A stretch of 64,000 nucleotides of DNA, taken from Hyphomicrobiales bacterium (GTDB taxonomy: Bacteria > Pseudomonadota > Alphaproteobacteria > Rhizobiales > Rhizobiaceae). A program made the translations under genes and the position numbers. The notes under the pieces are model-generated. The model made no database searches. It was not told the origin of the DNA and was given only the letters and a program-made list of their open reading frames with translations. Position 1 is the stretch's first letter. Each line of letters opens with the position of its first letter. The stretch is from the NCBI GenBank assembly GCA_900470965.1, contig UCCS01000016.1:1-64000 (forward strand). Reading direction: 5' to 3'. Shown here in pieces: positions 45,749 through 54,969 of the stretch.

Positions 45749-47383
45749 ATGATTTCGATCAATCGACGCGGCGCGCTCGGCCTTATCGGCGCCACCGCCG
45801 GCACGCTCGTTCTGCCGCGCCTCGCTTTCAGCCAGGGCAAGCGCCCGTCCATCACCATCGCGGTGCAGAAGATCACCAACAACAACTCGCTCGACGTCTA
45901 TCACGAGCAGTCCAACGTCGGCGAGCGCATCTTCTTCCCCAACCTCTGGGAAGGCCTGATCCTGCGTGACTGGATGGGCAATCAGGGTCCGGTTCCGGGT
46001 CTTGCCACCGAGTGGAAGCGTATCGACGACAAGACGCTCGAGCTGAAGCTGCGCCAGGGCGTCAAGTTCCACAACGGCGATGAAATGACCGCCGAGGACG
46101 TCGCCTTCTCCTTCTCCAAGGAACGCGTGTTCGGTAACACGGAGCCCGCCGGTGGCAAGACCATTTTCGAAGCTGACCACAAGCCTGCGACCGCCAAGGA
46201 ACTGCCGGCAACCGTTCCCGGCGTCGGACGTCGCCTGTGGCCGGCGCTCGCCGGCATCGAGATCGTCGACAAGTACACCGTGCGCCTGCACAACACGACG
46301 CCCGACGTGACGCTGGAAGGGCGCCTCTATTCCGGCGGCAGCCAGATCACCAACCGCCGCGCCTGGGATGAGGCCGCGAGCTTCACCGAATGGTCGCGCA
46401 AGCCGATCACGACCGGCCCCTATATGGTCGGCGAATACAAGCCGGACGTTTCGCTGACCCTCGTCGCCTTCGACGAATATTGGGGCGGCCGCCCGCCGCT
46501 CGAGCAGATCCGCTTCGTGGAAGTTCCGGAAGTCGCCTCGCGCGTCAACGGCCTCTTGTCTGGCGAATACGACTTCGCCTGCGACCTGCCGCCGGATCAG
46601 ATCGCCGCCGTTCAGGCCGCTCCGGGCTACGAGATCCAGAACTCGACGATCTGGAACCACCGCATTTCGGTCTTCAACACCCAGAACGAGATCCTCGCCA
46701 ACCCGCTGGTTCGCCGTGCGATGACCCATGCCATCGACCGCCAGGCGATCGTCGATGCGCTCTGGGCCGGCAAGACGGTCATCCCGGCCGGCCTGCAGTT
46801 CGAATCCTTCCGCAACAGCGACATGTTCATCGATGGCTGGGCGCCCCCGGCCTACGATCCCAATCTCGCCAAGGACCTTCTGAAGCAGGCCAATTACAAG
46901 GGCGATGCGATCCCCTACCGCCTGCTCAACAACTACTACACGAACCAGACGGCCAACGGCCAGATCATGGTCGAGATGTGGAAGCAGGTCGGCCTCAACG
47001 TCGAGATCGAGATGAAGGAGAACTGGGCGCAGATCCACGATCCCCAGGGCATCAAGGGCGTGCGCGACTGGTCGGCTGGCAACTCGATCAACGACCCGAT
47101 CACGCCGATGGTCGTGCAATTCGGCCCGAACGGCGAAGTGCAGCAGAAGAAGGACTGGACGAACGCAGAGATGAACAAGCTCGCCGTCGTCATGGAAACC
47201 TCCACCGACCGCGCACAGCGCAAGAAGGCCATCGCCCGCATGCTGGAAATCGCCGAGCGCGAAGACCCGGTCTATCAGGTCCTGCATCAGAATGCCGTCT
47301 TCACCGGCATGAAGTCGTCGCTGAAGTGGAAGGCCGCTCCGGCCTTCGCCATGGACTTCCGCGCCACCAACTGGTCGATCTGA
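45749..47383 (+). CDS. ABC transporter substrate-binding protein, SBP_bac_5 family (phosphodiester-unit importer)
   Basis: A 544-residue binding protein with Tat-like signal MISINRRGALGLIGATAGT and cleavage likely near residue 27. RQGVKFHNGDEMTAEDVAFSF near 95 and TTGPYMVGEYKPDVSL-like wording near 225 identify the family. ATG 45749 follows AAGGAG. It differs clearly from the four sulfur-island binding proteins and belongs to its own complete importer. Gene order here is binding protein, ATPase, ATPase, permease, permease, phosphodiesterase. Family members include opine and agrocinopine binders. A phosphodiester-linked sugar compound is the suggested ligand, because a GDPD enzyme and a phosphatase flank the importer. 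Confidence 0.87.
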   Translation: MISINRRGALGLIGATAGTLVLPRLAFSQGKRPSITIAVQKITNNNSLDVYHEQSNVGERIFFPNLWEGLILRDWMGNQGPVPGLATEWKRIDDKTLELKLRQGVKFHNGDEMTAEDVAFSFSKERVFGNTEPAGGKTIFEADHKPATAKELPATVPGVGRRLWPALAGIEIVDKYTVRLHNTTPDVTLEGRLYSGGSQITNRRAWDEAASFTEWSRKPITTGPYMVGEYKPDVSLTLVAFDEYWGGRPPLEQIRFVEVPEVASRVNGLLSGEYDFACDLPPDQIAAVQAAPGYEIQNSTIWNHRISVFNTQNEILANPLVRRAMTHAIDRQAIVDALWAGKTVIPAGLQFESFRNSDMFIDGWAPPAYDPNLAKDLLKQANYKGDAIPYRLLNNYYTNQTANGQIMVEMWKQVGLNVEIEMKENWAQIHDPQGIKGVRDWSAGNSINDPITPMVVQFGPNGEVQQKKDWTNAEMNKLAVVMETSTDRAQRKKAIARMLEIAEREDPVYQVLHQNAVFTGMKSSLKWKAAPAFAMDFRATNWSI

Positions 47384-47400
47384 TCGGTCCGTCACTCCGG

Positions 47401-47437
47401 TCTCCGGCGGCTGAAGGGCTGCCGGAGATCCTCTTTT
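47401..47437 (+). terminator. Hairpin with T-run after the binding-protein gene
   Basis: TCTCCGGC (47401-47408) pairs with GCCGGAGA (47421-47428) and is followed by TCCTCTTTTT. It is a typical intrinsic terminator shape, but lies inside an operon, so partial readthrough that lowers expression of the ATPases and permeases relative to the binding protein is likely. Confidence 0.68.
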
Positions 47438-47465
47438 TGACGTAAACGAAGAGCGGGGATGAAAG

Positions 47466-48482
47466 ATGGGCACGACCGGCTCCAATCTCCTGGAACTGCG
47501 TGACCTGAGGGTCGCCTTCGACGGCGTGCAGGTCCTCCACGGCATCGATCTCGATGTCGCCAGGGGCGAGGCGCTCGGCCTCGTCGGCGAATCCGGCTGC
47601 GGCAAGTCGGTCACGTGGCTTGCGGCCCTCGGCCTGCTGCCCGGCAAGGCGGGCGTTTCCGGCTCGGTGCAAATCGAAGGCCGCGAACTCATCGGCGGAT
47701 CGCGCACGGTGCTCGAAAGCGTGCGCGGCAGCCGCATAGCCATGATCTTCCAGGATCCGTCCAGCTCGCTCAACCCGGTGCTGCGCATCGGCCGGCAGAT
47801 CGCGGAAGCGCTGTGGGTCCATCGTGGGCTCGGCGGCGAGGCGGCAAAGGCCGAGGCGCTGCGGCTGATCGACATGGTCGGCATTCCCGATTCGCGCCGC
47901 CGCTTCGATCTCTATCCGCACGAGTTTTCCGGCGGCCAGTGCCAGCGCCTGATGATCGCCATGGCGCTGGCCGGTCAGCCCGATCTACTGATTGCCGACG
48001 AACCGACCACCGCGCTCGATGCGACGATCCAGGCGCAGATCCTCGATCTCTTGATCCGCCTGCGTGCCGAAACCGGCATGGCGACCGTTTTCATCAGCCA
48101 TGATCTCGGCGCAGTCAGCCAGGTCTGCGAGCGCGTCTGCGTCATGTATGCCGGACGCATCGTGGAGGAGGGCAGTGTCGAACAGCTCTTCTCCGAGCCG
48201 CGCCACCCCTATACGCGCGGCCTGTTCGATGCCATTCCGCGCCTCGACGGCACCCGCGAACGGCTGATCCCCATTCCTGGCACCGTTCCCAATCCCAAAC
48301 ATCTGCCGGAGGGCTGTTCCTTCTCGCCGCGCTGTCCGCGCGCCGTCGAGGCCTGTCGCAGCGAGCCCCCGCCGCTCGTTTCCCTCGATGGCGGCCGCAA
48401 GCTCGCCTGCACGCGCCCGGTGCCCGTCGCGGGCGCCGTCGAGACCCGGTCGTCCCGTATCGCCGAAGGCCTGCTGCAATGA
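47466..48482 (+). CDS. ABC transporter ATP-binding protein, DppD-like
   Basis: A 338-residue ATPase with Walker [14 protein letters not shown] near residue 43, signature [15 protein letters not shown] near 156, Walker [13 protein letters not shown] near 175 and the C-terminal [16 protein letters not shown] segment of the oligopeptide subgroup. The cysteine within the signature (SGGQCQR instead of SGGQRQR) is a small deviation that still keeps the SGGQ core. Its stop overlaps the next ATPase start (ATGA). Confidence 0.9.
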   Translation: MGTTGSNLLELRDLRVAFDGVQVLHGIDLDVARGEALGLVGESGCGKSVTWLAALGLLPGKAGVSGSVQIEGRELIGGSRTVLESVRGSRIAMIFQDPSSSLNPVLRIGRQIAEALWVHRGLGGEAAKAEALRLIDMVGIPDSRRRFDLYPHEFSGGQCQRLMIAMALAGQPDLLIADEPTTALDATIQAQILDLLIRLRAETGMATVFISHDLGAVSQVCERVCVMYAGRIVEEGSVEQLFSEPRHPYTRGLFDAIPRLDGTRERLIPIPGTVPNPKHLPEGCSFSPRCPRAVEACRSEPPPLVSLDGGRKLACTRPVPVAGAVETRSSRIAEGLLQ

Positions 48483-49462
48483 CGCCGCTCATCGAAGTCC
48501 ACGATCTCGTCCGCATTTATCAGATCCGTCGCGGCCTCTTCGGCCGCCCGACGCCGGTGCGCGCCGTCGACGGCGTTTCGCTCTCGGTCATGCCCGGCGA
48601 AACACTCGGGATCGTCGGCGAATCCGGCTCCGGCAAATCGACGCTTGGGCGCATGCTGCTCGGCATAGATGACGCACAGCAAGGAAGTGTGCGCTTCCAG
48701 GGGCAGCCGATGCCGGCGCGCCATACCGCGGAATGGCGGGCACTGCGCGCCAAGATGCAGCTCGTCTTCCAGGACCCGCTCGCAGCGCTCGACCGCCGCG
48801 TAACGATTGCGAAGCAGATCGCCGAGCCGCTTGATATCCACAAGCTCATTCCTAGGGAGCATCAGGGGTCGCGCGTGACGGAACTGATGCGGGCCGTCGG
48901 CCTACGCGATGACCAGGCCGACCGCTATCCCCACGAACTTTCGGGCGGCCAGCGCCAGCGCGCCGTGATCGCCCGGGCGCTGGCTTCGCGGCCAAAACTG
49001 CTCGTCTGCGACGAGCCGGTTTCGGCGCTCGACGTCTCCATCCAGGCACAGGTCGTCAACATGATGCGCGACCTGCAGGAAAAGAACGGCATTGCCATGG
49101 TCTTCATCAGCCACGACCTGAAGGTGGTGCGCAACATCGCCGACCGTGTCGCGGTCATGTATCTCGGCCGCATCGTCGAGGAGGCTTCTTCCGACGTCAT
49201 CTTCCGCGCCCCGCAGCATCCCTACACGAAGGCGCTGGTATCCAGCGTGCCCATTCCCGGCAAGCCGCTGGAAGGCCGCGTCATCCTGCAGGGCGAGCCG
49301 CCGAACCCGGCCAAGCGCCCCTCTGGTTGCGCCTTCCATCCGCGCTGTCCGCTGGCCCGCGACATCTGCCGTTCCGTCGTGCCGGAGCTCCAAGGGATCG
49401 GCGAGTACCGCACCGCCGCCTGCCATGTCGTGGCGGGCGAGACCACGCCGGTGGCGGCATAG
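48479..49462 (+). CDS. ABC transporter ATP-binding protein, DppF-like
   Basis: A 327-residue ATPase with Walker A GESGSGKSTLGRML near residue 48, signature LSGGQRQRAVIARAL near 155, Walker B LLVCDEPVSALD near 178 and the tail SGCAFHPRCPLARDIC near 285. The early IRRGLFGRPTPVRAVDGVSL insertion is common in DppF proteins. It completes the ATPase pair. The first permease gene starts 11 bases downstream after GGGGAGGG. Confidence 0.9.
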   Translation: MTPLIEVHDLVRIYQIRRGLFGRPTPVRAVDGVSLSVMPGETLGIVGESGSGKSTLGRMLLGIDDAQQGSVRFQGQPMPARHTAEWRALRAKMQLVFQDPLAALDRRVTIAKQIAEPLDIHKLIPREHQGSRVTELMRAVGLRDDQADRYPHELSGGQRQRAVIARALASRPKLLVCDEPVSALDVSIQAQVVNMMRDLQEKNGIAMVFISHDLKVVRNIADRVAVMYLGRIVEEASSDVIFRAPQHPYTKALVSSVPIPGKPLEGRVILQGEPPNPAKRPSGCAFHPRCPLARDICRSVVPELQGIGEYRTAACHVVAGETTPVAA

Positions 49463-49473
49463 GGGAGGGTTCC

Positions 49474-50403
49474 ATGATCCGTTTTGTTCTCGTCCGCCTG
49501 TTCCGTGCGATGGTGACCATCATGGCGGTCGTCACCTTCGCCTTCGTGGTCCTGCGCATGTCAGGCGATCCCGCCATGGTGATGCTCGGGCCTGACGTGC
49601 CGCGGGAGGCGGTCGATGCCTTCCGCAAGGCATGGGGCCTCGACCAGCCGCTCTGGATCCAATATCTCGCCTATATCAAGTCGATCTTCACCGGTGATTT
49701 CGGCGTCTCGATGCGTGACAAGGCATCCGCAATCCAGCTGGTGCTGGAACGTGTGCCGGCGACACTGCAGCTGACGGTGCCGGCCCTCATCCTGAAGCTC
49801 GTCTTCGGCATTCCGGCCGGCGTCTACGCGGCGCTGCACCGGCAAAGCTTCTCCGATCGCGGTGTCATCCTGCTAGCCGTCCTCGGCTTCACCATTCCCT
49901 CCTTCGTGATGGGACTGCTGCTCGTGCTGCTCTTCTCGGTCATCCTCGGCTGGCTGCCCTCGGGCGGGCAGGATACCTGGGTGCACGGCATTCTGCCGAC
50001 GCTGACCATGAGCATCGGCGGCATCGGCATCCTCGCCCGCTTTTCGCGCAGTGCCATGATCGAGGTGATGGGCCAGCCCTATATCCGCACCGCCTCGGCC
50101 AAGGGGCTGACATGGCGCGACGTGGTCTGGAACCACGCATTGCCCAATGCGGCGGTGCCGATCGTCACGATCGTCGGCTTCATGGTCGGCTCGCTGATAG
50201 CAGGCGCGGTCGTCGTGGAATCGATCTTTTCCTGGCCCGGCATCGGCCGCCTGCTGGTGGTCTCCGTCAGCAATCGCGACCTCGCCGTCGTTCAATGCAT
50301 TCTGCTGATCATCGCCGCCGTCATGGTCCTGTCGAACCTCGTTGTCGACCTGCTCTACGGTTGGCTCGATCCGCGGCTTCGCTCGCACGCGGCCGGACAT
50401 TGA
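49474..50403 (+). CDS. ABC transporter permease, DppB-like
   Basis: A 309-residue permease. MIRFVLVRLFRAMVTIMAVV begins TM1; RMSGDPAMVMLG follows, then five more TM stretches and the EAA-type loop TASAKGLTWRDVVWNHALPN near residue 210. The start 49474 has a strong GGGGAGGG. The open frame from 49327 lies inside the ATPase gene and is not used. It pairs with the next permease. Confidence 0.88.
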   Translation: MIRFVLVRLFRAMVTIMAVVTFAFVVLRMSGDPAMVMLGPDVPREAVDAFRKAWGLDQPLWIQYLAYIKSIFTGDFGVSMRDKASAIQLVLERVPATLQLTVPALILKLVFGIPAGVYAALHRQSFSDRGVILLAVLGFTIPSFVMGLLLVLLFSVILGWLPSGGQDTWVHGILPTLTMSIGGIGILARFSRSAMIEVMGQPYIRTASAKGLTWRDVVWNHALPNAAVPIVTIVGFMVGSLIAGAVVVESIFSWPGIGRLLVVSVSNRDLAVVQCILLIIAAVMVLSNLVVDLLYGWLDPRLRSHAAGH

Positions 50404-50414
50404 GGAGAAAGCCG

Positions 50415-51293
50415 ATGGCAACTGTCGATCTCGCCGGTACGCCGGCTTCCGGAAAGCCGAACCGTCTCGTCTCCTTCCTGCGCCGCAACGTGCCGCTCTC
50501 GGTGGCGTTCGGCCTGCTGTGGCTTGCGGCAATGGTGCTGACGGCCATTTTCGCCGATACCATCCGCCCGTTCAACATCACGGCCATGGATCTCAGCAGC
50601 CGGCTTTCGGCGCCGGGCGGGCTCAAGCATCTGCTTGGCACGGACGAACTCGGCCGCGACGTGCTTTCGCGCCTCATCCAGTCGATCCGCGTCTCGCTCG
50701 TCATCGCCTTCGGCGCGACGATCCTGTCGGCACTCTTCGGCACGCTGCTCGGGTTCCTAGCGGCGCAGCTGCGCGGCTTTGTGGAGCATCTGGTCCTGAT
50801 GCTCGCCGATTTCCAGGCGGCACTTCCCTTCCTCATCATGTCGCTCGCGGTTCTCGCCTTCTTCGGCTCCTCGATGCTGCTGCTCGTCTGCCTCATGGGT
50901 TTCTACGGCTGGGAGCGCTATGCGCGCATCGCCCGCGGCCTCGCCATTGCCGCCGGCGCGCAGGGTTATGCGGCGGCGGTGGTGCAGCTTGGTGCCACAC
51001 CTTCGCGCGTCTACCTGCATCATATCCTGCCGAACGTCGCCTCGACGCTGATCGTTTCCATGACCCTCACTTTCCCGGAAATCATCCTGATGGAAAGCGG
51101 GCTCTCCTTCCTTGGCCTCGGCGTGCAGCCGCCAGAAACCAGCCTCGGCAACATGGTGGGCTTCGGGCGTGAATATCTGACGCGCGCACCCTGGATCATG
51201 CTGGCGCCCGCCGCCGTCATCATGCTGACGACGCTTTCGATCTCGCTCGTCGGCGACTGGCTGCGCGACAAGCTCGACCCGACGATCCGCTAA
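50415..51293 (+). CDS. ABC transporter permease, DppC-like
   Basis: A 292-residue permease. Its first TM segment (LSVAFGLLWLAAMVLTAIFAD, near residues 29-49) is followed by the family motif LLGTDELGRDVLSRLIQSIRVSL near 78. Five further TM stretches surround an EAA-type loop (VVQLGATPSRVYLHHILPN) near 195. ATG 50415 follows GAGGAGAAA. It is the last transporter gene; the phosphodiesterase follows after 33 bases. Confidence 0.87.
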   Translation: MATVDLAGTPASGKPNRLVSFLRRNVPLSVAFGLLWLAAMVLTAIFADTIRPFNITAMDLSSRLSAPGGLKHLLGTDELGRDVLSRLIQSIRVSLVIAFGATILSALFGTLLGFLAAQLRGFVEHLVLMLADFQAALPFLIMSLAVLAFFGSSMLLLVCLMGFYGWERYARIARGLAIAAGAQGYAAAVVQLGATPSRVYLHHILPNVASTLIVSMTLTFPEIILMESGLSFLGLGVQPPETSLGNMVGFGREYLTRAPWIMLAPAAVIMLTTLSISLVGDWLRDKLDPTIR

Positions 51294-51326
51294 TGCTTAT
51301 GAAATCAACAGGTTGAAGGATATTTC

Positions 51327-52070
51327 ATGACGCTTATCACCGGCCACCGCGGTGCCCGCAACCTCTGGCCCGAAAACTCGCTCGCCGGCTTCCGCAACGC
51401 GACCGCGCTCGGGGTCGACGCCATCGAATTCGACGTGCACCTGACGCGCTCGGGCGAACTCGTCGTCATCCACGACGCGACGCTGGAACGCACCGCCGAA
51501 GGTGTTGGCCCGGTGCAGGACCTGTCGGTGGAAGCCCGCAAGTCCGTCAGGTTGAGAGGCACGGACGAGGCCATTCCGACGCTCGCCGATGTGCTCGACG
51601 TGCTTGCCGTCAACAAGGGCATCGACCTACATGTCGAGATCAAGATCGACGAGACCGGTACGCCTTATCCTGACATTGCCGCGCGCGTCGCAGCCGAGCT
51701 TTTTCGCTTCGGTGTCGGCGAACGTTCCTACCTGACCTCCTTCGATCCGTCGGTACTGGAGGAGTGCCGTCTTCACGCGCCTGATGTTTCCCGCCTCGTC
51801 TCCGTCAACGCCGCCTGGGCCGACAAGCAGGGCGGGCTCGCCGCCTTCATCGACCGCCTGGACGGGCTGGTGGAGATCGTTGCCATTCATCACGAGCTGA
51901 TGGAAGCCGAATGGGACTTGATCCGCGGCCGGCTGCCGCTCGACCGCCTCTGTGTCTGGACCCTCAACGACGAGCCCGGCATCCGCCACTGGCTGGAGCG
52001 CGGCATCGGCAGCCTGACCTCGGACAGCCCGGATCTGGCGCTGAAACTGCGCGCCGGCATTGCTGCGTGA
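51327..52070 (+). CDS. Glycerophosphodiester phosphodiesterase family protein
   Basis: A 247-residue GDPD-fold enzyme. The N-terminus ITGHRGARNLWPENSLAGF contains the catalytic HRG and PEN elements, and EFDVHLTRSGELVVIHDATLERT near residue 45 contains the metal-binding E/D and second catalytic histidine. It lacks a signal peptide, so it acts in the cytoplasm on imported substrate. It hydrolyses a phosphodiester to an alcohol and a phosphomonoester, which the HAD enzyme at 44865 could then dephosphorylate. In Ti plasmids, AccF of the agrocinopine system is of this family. A glycerophosphodiester or sugar phosphodiester substrate fits equally well. Confidence 0.88.
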   Translation: MTLITGHRGARNLWPENSLAGFRNATALGVDAIEFDVHLTRSGELVVIHDATLERTAEGVGPVQDLSVEARKSVRLRGTDEAIPTLADVLDVLAVNKGIDLHVEIKIDETGTPYPDIAARVAAELFRFGVGERSYLTSFDPSVLEECRLHAPDVSRLVSVNAAWADKQGGLAAFIDRLDGLVEIVAIHHELMEAEWDLIRGRLPLDRLCVWTLNDEPGIRHWLERGIGSLTSDSPDLALKLRAGIAA

Positions 52071-52712
52071 GCTATGGCTTTGCCACTTCGCCCTAGCGGG
52101 GAACGGCCCGCTAAGCCTGTGCCATTGGATCAATGACGCGGTCATGGCGCTGTGCTTTCGGCTGGTCGGCTTGGACATCATGCGAAATGGTCGACGGCCA
52201 GCTTTCGTCCACATATCGAAAGCGGCACCACCGGTGACGCATCCGCCGTATCGAGGCAGGCCGTATCAATCTCGGCTTCATACGGCCAGTGGAGCTACTG
52301 GCTCGAGCGGCGGTTCCCTGCGTCCAGAGTGGGATACAATAACGCCGAAGACCAACACCGCGAAGATAACTGCCGGAGTCGATTTCGATGTCGTCTTGTG
52401 CCGGCGTTTTCGCGCCATATCAACTTCCGATGGAATGCCCGCGATTATGACATTCTCGCCATTGCACCCTCAAGCCGATCGGAGAGTCGGACTTTTTTGG
52501 TGGATTGGCGTCCGCATCCACAGCTTTAGGTAGTCCGGTCGCCGGGCCGGAACCGTTTTATCCGCCGCCTGGAAGGATGTTCTTGCCGACACAGATTAAC
52601 CGTGGTGAGCGATTAAATTCCGCTCGTTGACGCAGCTGCTGGACCGATCACAACCTCTGAGCTACGCATTACAAGTTAGGATTTCCGCAACCATGTTTCC
52701 GATGAGGACGCA
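52071..52712. other. Gene-poor segment upstream of the four-gene membrane operon
   Basis: I find no convincing gene in these 642 bases. Two overlapping open frames (to about 52530) have no ribosome site, composition like noncoding DNA and no recognisable motif. A weak hairpin (AGCGGG / CCCGCT at 52095-52112) may end the phosphodiesterase operon. The last ~150 bases are AT-richer and should hold the promoter of the operon at 52713. Confidence 0.4.
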
Positions 52713-54161
52713 TTGCCGTTTGAAGCACTAAACAAGCTCTGGACCAGTGTTCGCGAATCCAGTCACGACTTCCGCGCATCCACGGAGATTTTCGCGTCAC
52801 TCGATACGGACAAACTGGTCCAGACGCTGGAAGTCCGGGAGAAGGGTGCTGAAAACGGAAAGGCTAACCGTCCCGCACCGTCGGCACAGTCGCTGGACGA
52901 GGTCGAGCAGCGTATCGTCGGCCGCATCGAGCAGGAAAAGGCATCGGCCTATCAAGTGCTGGAGGATCAATTCCAGACCTTCGACGGACGGCTTCGCAAT
53001 CTCGATTTCGAGGGGCAGTTCGGGCTCATCCGGCAGGCGAACGCGTCCAGTCTTTCCGATTTCAAGGCCGAGATCGCAAGCGGCGTCGACGAACTCCATG
53101 GCTTGCGCCGCGATCTCAAGATCGCCGAAGACGAGATGACGTCTTTCAAGAGGCAGCATCGGCTGGATCGGGCGGCGAAGGTACCGAGCGCCGGAGCAAC
53201 AAGCGTCAAGATCGCGTTGCTCGTCGTCTTGGTGCTCATCGAGATCGTCATGAACGGCAACTTCCTGGCCAAGGGCAGCGAACAGGGCATCATTGGCGGC
53301 ATCACCGAAGCGGTAGTCTTCGCGGTGCTCAATATCGGCGCTGCGCTGTTGTTCGCCTTCTTCTGCGTTCGAAATCTCGTCCACCGGTCATGGCTACTGA
53401 AGCTCGGGGGATTGCTTGGCCTTGCAGCCTATATTGTCGTTGCGCTGGCCGTGAACCTTGCTCTAGCCCATTATCGCGAGGTGTCGGCCACCATTCTGGA
53501 AGGGGCGGGGACCGAGGTTATCAGACGAATACAAGAGAATCCGCTCGGTTTGACCGAGTTGAATTCCTGGATGCTTTTCGCCATCGGGATTTTCTTCTCG
53601 ATCCTGGCATTTATCGACGGCTGCATGTTGACCGATCCGTATCCGGGTTTTGCCGGCGTCCAGCGCCGTCTGGACGATGCGCGGCAAAATTACATTTCCG
53701 GGAAGCTGGACCTGATCGACAACCTTCGTAAGATTCGCGACGACCACAACGACAAGATCGAAGAGATCGTCAGGGATTTGAGCTCGCGCCGCCAGGAATC
53801 TGCTGCCATCATCGCCCATCGTGCGCGGAGCACGGGACTTTTCGCGGAGTACCAGAGCCACCTCGAGCGCACGGCAAACGCTGTTCTTACGGCTTACCGC
53901 GAGGCGAATCGGGCTGCGAGAACAGGGCCGGAGCCTCAATATTTTACGAGCGCGTACAAGCTGGAGCGAATAACGCCCGTCCTGAAAACGAGCGAAGAAT
54001 GGGACGATCGCGTTCTATCAGAACGCATCCAGGTCGCCCAAGCAGAACTCAGCGATCAGATCAGAAAGATCGGTTCCGCGTTCGAGATGGCCGTCGAGCA
54101 GTACCACAGACTGGACAATCTATTCCCGGAGGCAGGCGTTGGCGCGGAACAGGCGGCGTAG
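52713..54161 (+). CDS. Unknown four-TM membrane protein with flanking coiled coils (gene 1 of novel operon)
   Basis: A 482-residue protein with no family I recognise. Residues 60-150 are charged and helix-rich (coiled coil likely). Four TM helices follow at about 164-183, 193-219, 229-252 and 284-305. A conserved-looking FIDGCMLTDPYPGFAGVQRR segment lies just after the last helix, and a long charged helical region runs from 315 to 470. The only in-frame start after the upstream TAG at 52677 is TTG 52713, with GAGGA five bases before; nearby ATGs are in another frame. Its end overlaps the next gene by 23 bases. The topology puts both coiled-coil parts in the cytoplasm. Confidence 0.78.
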   Translation: MPFEALNKLWTSVRESSHDFRASTEIFASLDTDKLVQTLEVREKGAENGKANRPAPSAQSLDEVEQRIVGRIEQEKASAYQVLEDQFQTFDGRLRNLDFEGQFGLIRQANASSLSDFKAEIASGVDELHGLRRDLKIAEDEMTSFKRQHRLDRAAKVPSAGATSVKIALLVVLVLIEIVMNGNFLAKGSEQGIIGGITEAVVFAVLNIGAALLFAFFCVRNLVHRSWLLKLGGLLGLAAYIVVALAVNLALAHYREVSATILEGAGTEVIRRIQENPLGLTELNSWMLFAIGIFFSILAFIDGCMLTDPYPGFAGVQRRLDDARQNYISGKLDLIDNLRKIRDDHNDKIEEIVRDLSSRRQESAAIIAHRARSTGLFAEYQSHLERTANAVLTAYREANRAARTGPEPQYFTSAYKLERITPVLKTSEEWDDRVLSERIQVAQAELSDQIRKIGSAFEMAVEQYHRLDNLFPEAGVGAEQAA

Positions 54162-54969
54162 CAGTCGTTCCAGAAAAGGCGGCTTTTCGACGGGCGCTGT
54201 TGTGGCGACGATTGCACTTTCGGCAGTCGCGCTTGCCATGATCGGAGCCTTTGGTTGGCTCAAGTACCAGGCGATGTCCAGTGTTTCGCTCGATAAGGCA
54301 TCTCTATGCCCGACGACGGGTCCGACCAGCGAGACGGCCATCCTGCTCGATGTCACTGACCCGATTTCGGGCACGACATCGCTTGACCTCAAGAACCAGT
54401 TCCAGCGCTTGGTTTACGGCGTTCCGGTCAACGGAGCGATCGACGTCTACGCGCTGACCGAGAAGGAAGGTGAGCTTGAAAGAACCTTCCACGGCTGCAA
54501 TCCGGGCAGCGGCGATCTGACCAACGAGTGGACCAGCAATCCGAAGCTGGTGCAGCAACGCTGGGAGAAGGGTTTCCAGAAGCCCCTGGATGAAATCGCG
54601 GGCAAACTCGGGTCTGGCGCTTCGGGTGAATTCTCGCCGATCATGGCGGGTATCCAGCGCATAAACCTTGAAGCCTTCCAACCCTTGCCTGCAGGCATCC
54701 CTAAGACCTTGTATGTTGCCTCGGATATGGTCGAACATACTGCGGCGTTTTCCAGCTATCGCGACGGCGTTTCGATCGCCAAATTCGAAAGCAGTCCTGC
54801 ACGGGAGAAATTCCGGACGTCTTTGGATGGGGTGCAGGTCAAGGTCCTAGCTTTCCAGCGGCCGGGCCAGAAGTTCAAGATGGAGGACTTGGCTGCGTTC
54901 TGGAAATCCTGGGTAGAGAAGAATAACGGCGAGTTCGCTGGTTTCACCCGTCTGGAGGGACTGGAGTGA
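54139..54969 (+). CDS. Single-TM protein with vWA-like fold signature (gene 2 of novel operon)
   Basis: A 276-residue protein starting with TTG 54139 inside the end of gene 1, behind GGAGGCAGG. A basic stretch (RNRRRSSRSRK) is followed by one TM helix at residues 17-41, so the rest is periplasmic (inside-positive rule). The exported part begins ETAILLDVTDPIS around residue 65. D71-x-T-D74 resembles a degenerate MIDAS strand of von Willebrand A domains. A second vWA-like strand, KTLYVASDMVEHT, lies near residue 190. It has three cysteines (one at 57). The vWA assignment rests on motif resemblance only. ATG 54969 of gene 3 overlaps its stop. Confidence 0.75.
   Translation: MARNRRRSSRSRKGGFSTGAVVATIALSAVALAMIGAFGWLKYQAMSSVSLDKASLCPTTGPTSETAILLDVTDPISGTTSLDLKNQFQRLVYGVPVNGAIDVYALTEKEGELERTFHGCNPGSGDLTNEWTSNPKLVQQRWEKGFQKPLDEIAGKLGSGASGEFSPIMAGIQRINLEAFQPLPAGIPKTLYVASDMVEHTAAFSSYRDGVSIAKFESSPAREKFRTSLDGVQVKVLAFQRPGQKFKMEDLAAFWKSWVEKNNGEFAGFTRLEGLE

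Noticed and set aside
45728..47884. 718-codon open frame on the minus strand
   Set aside because: It is antisense to the binding-protein and ATPase genes with clear motifs on the plus strand. It arises from high-GC codon bias and has no recognisable domain or ribosome site.
52060..52533. 157-codon frame after the phosphodiesterase gene
   Set aside because: It has no ribosome site, no domain and competes with an equally long frame. A faint resemblance to phage head-tail adaptor wording was too weak to report.
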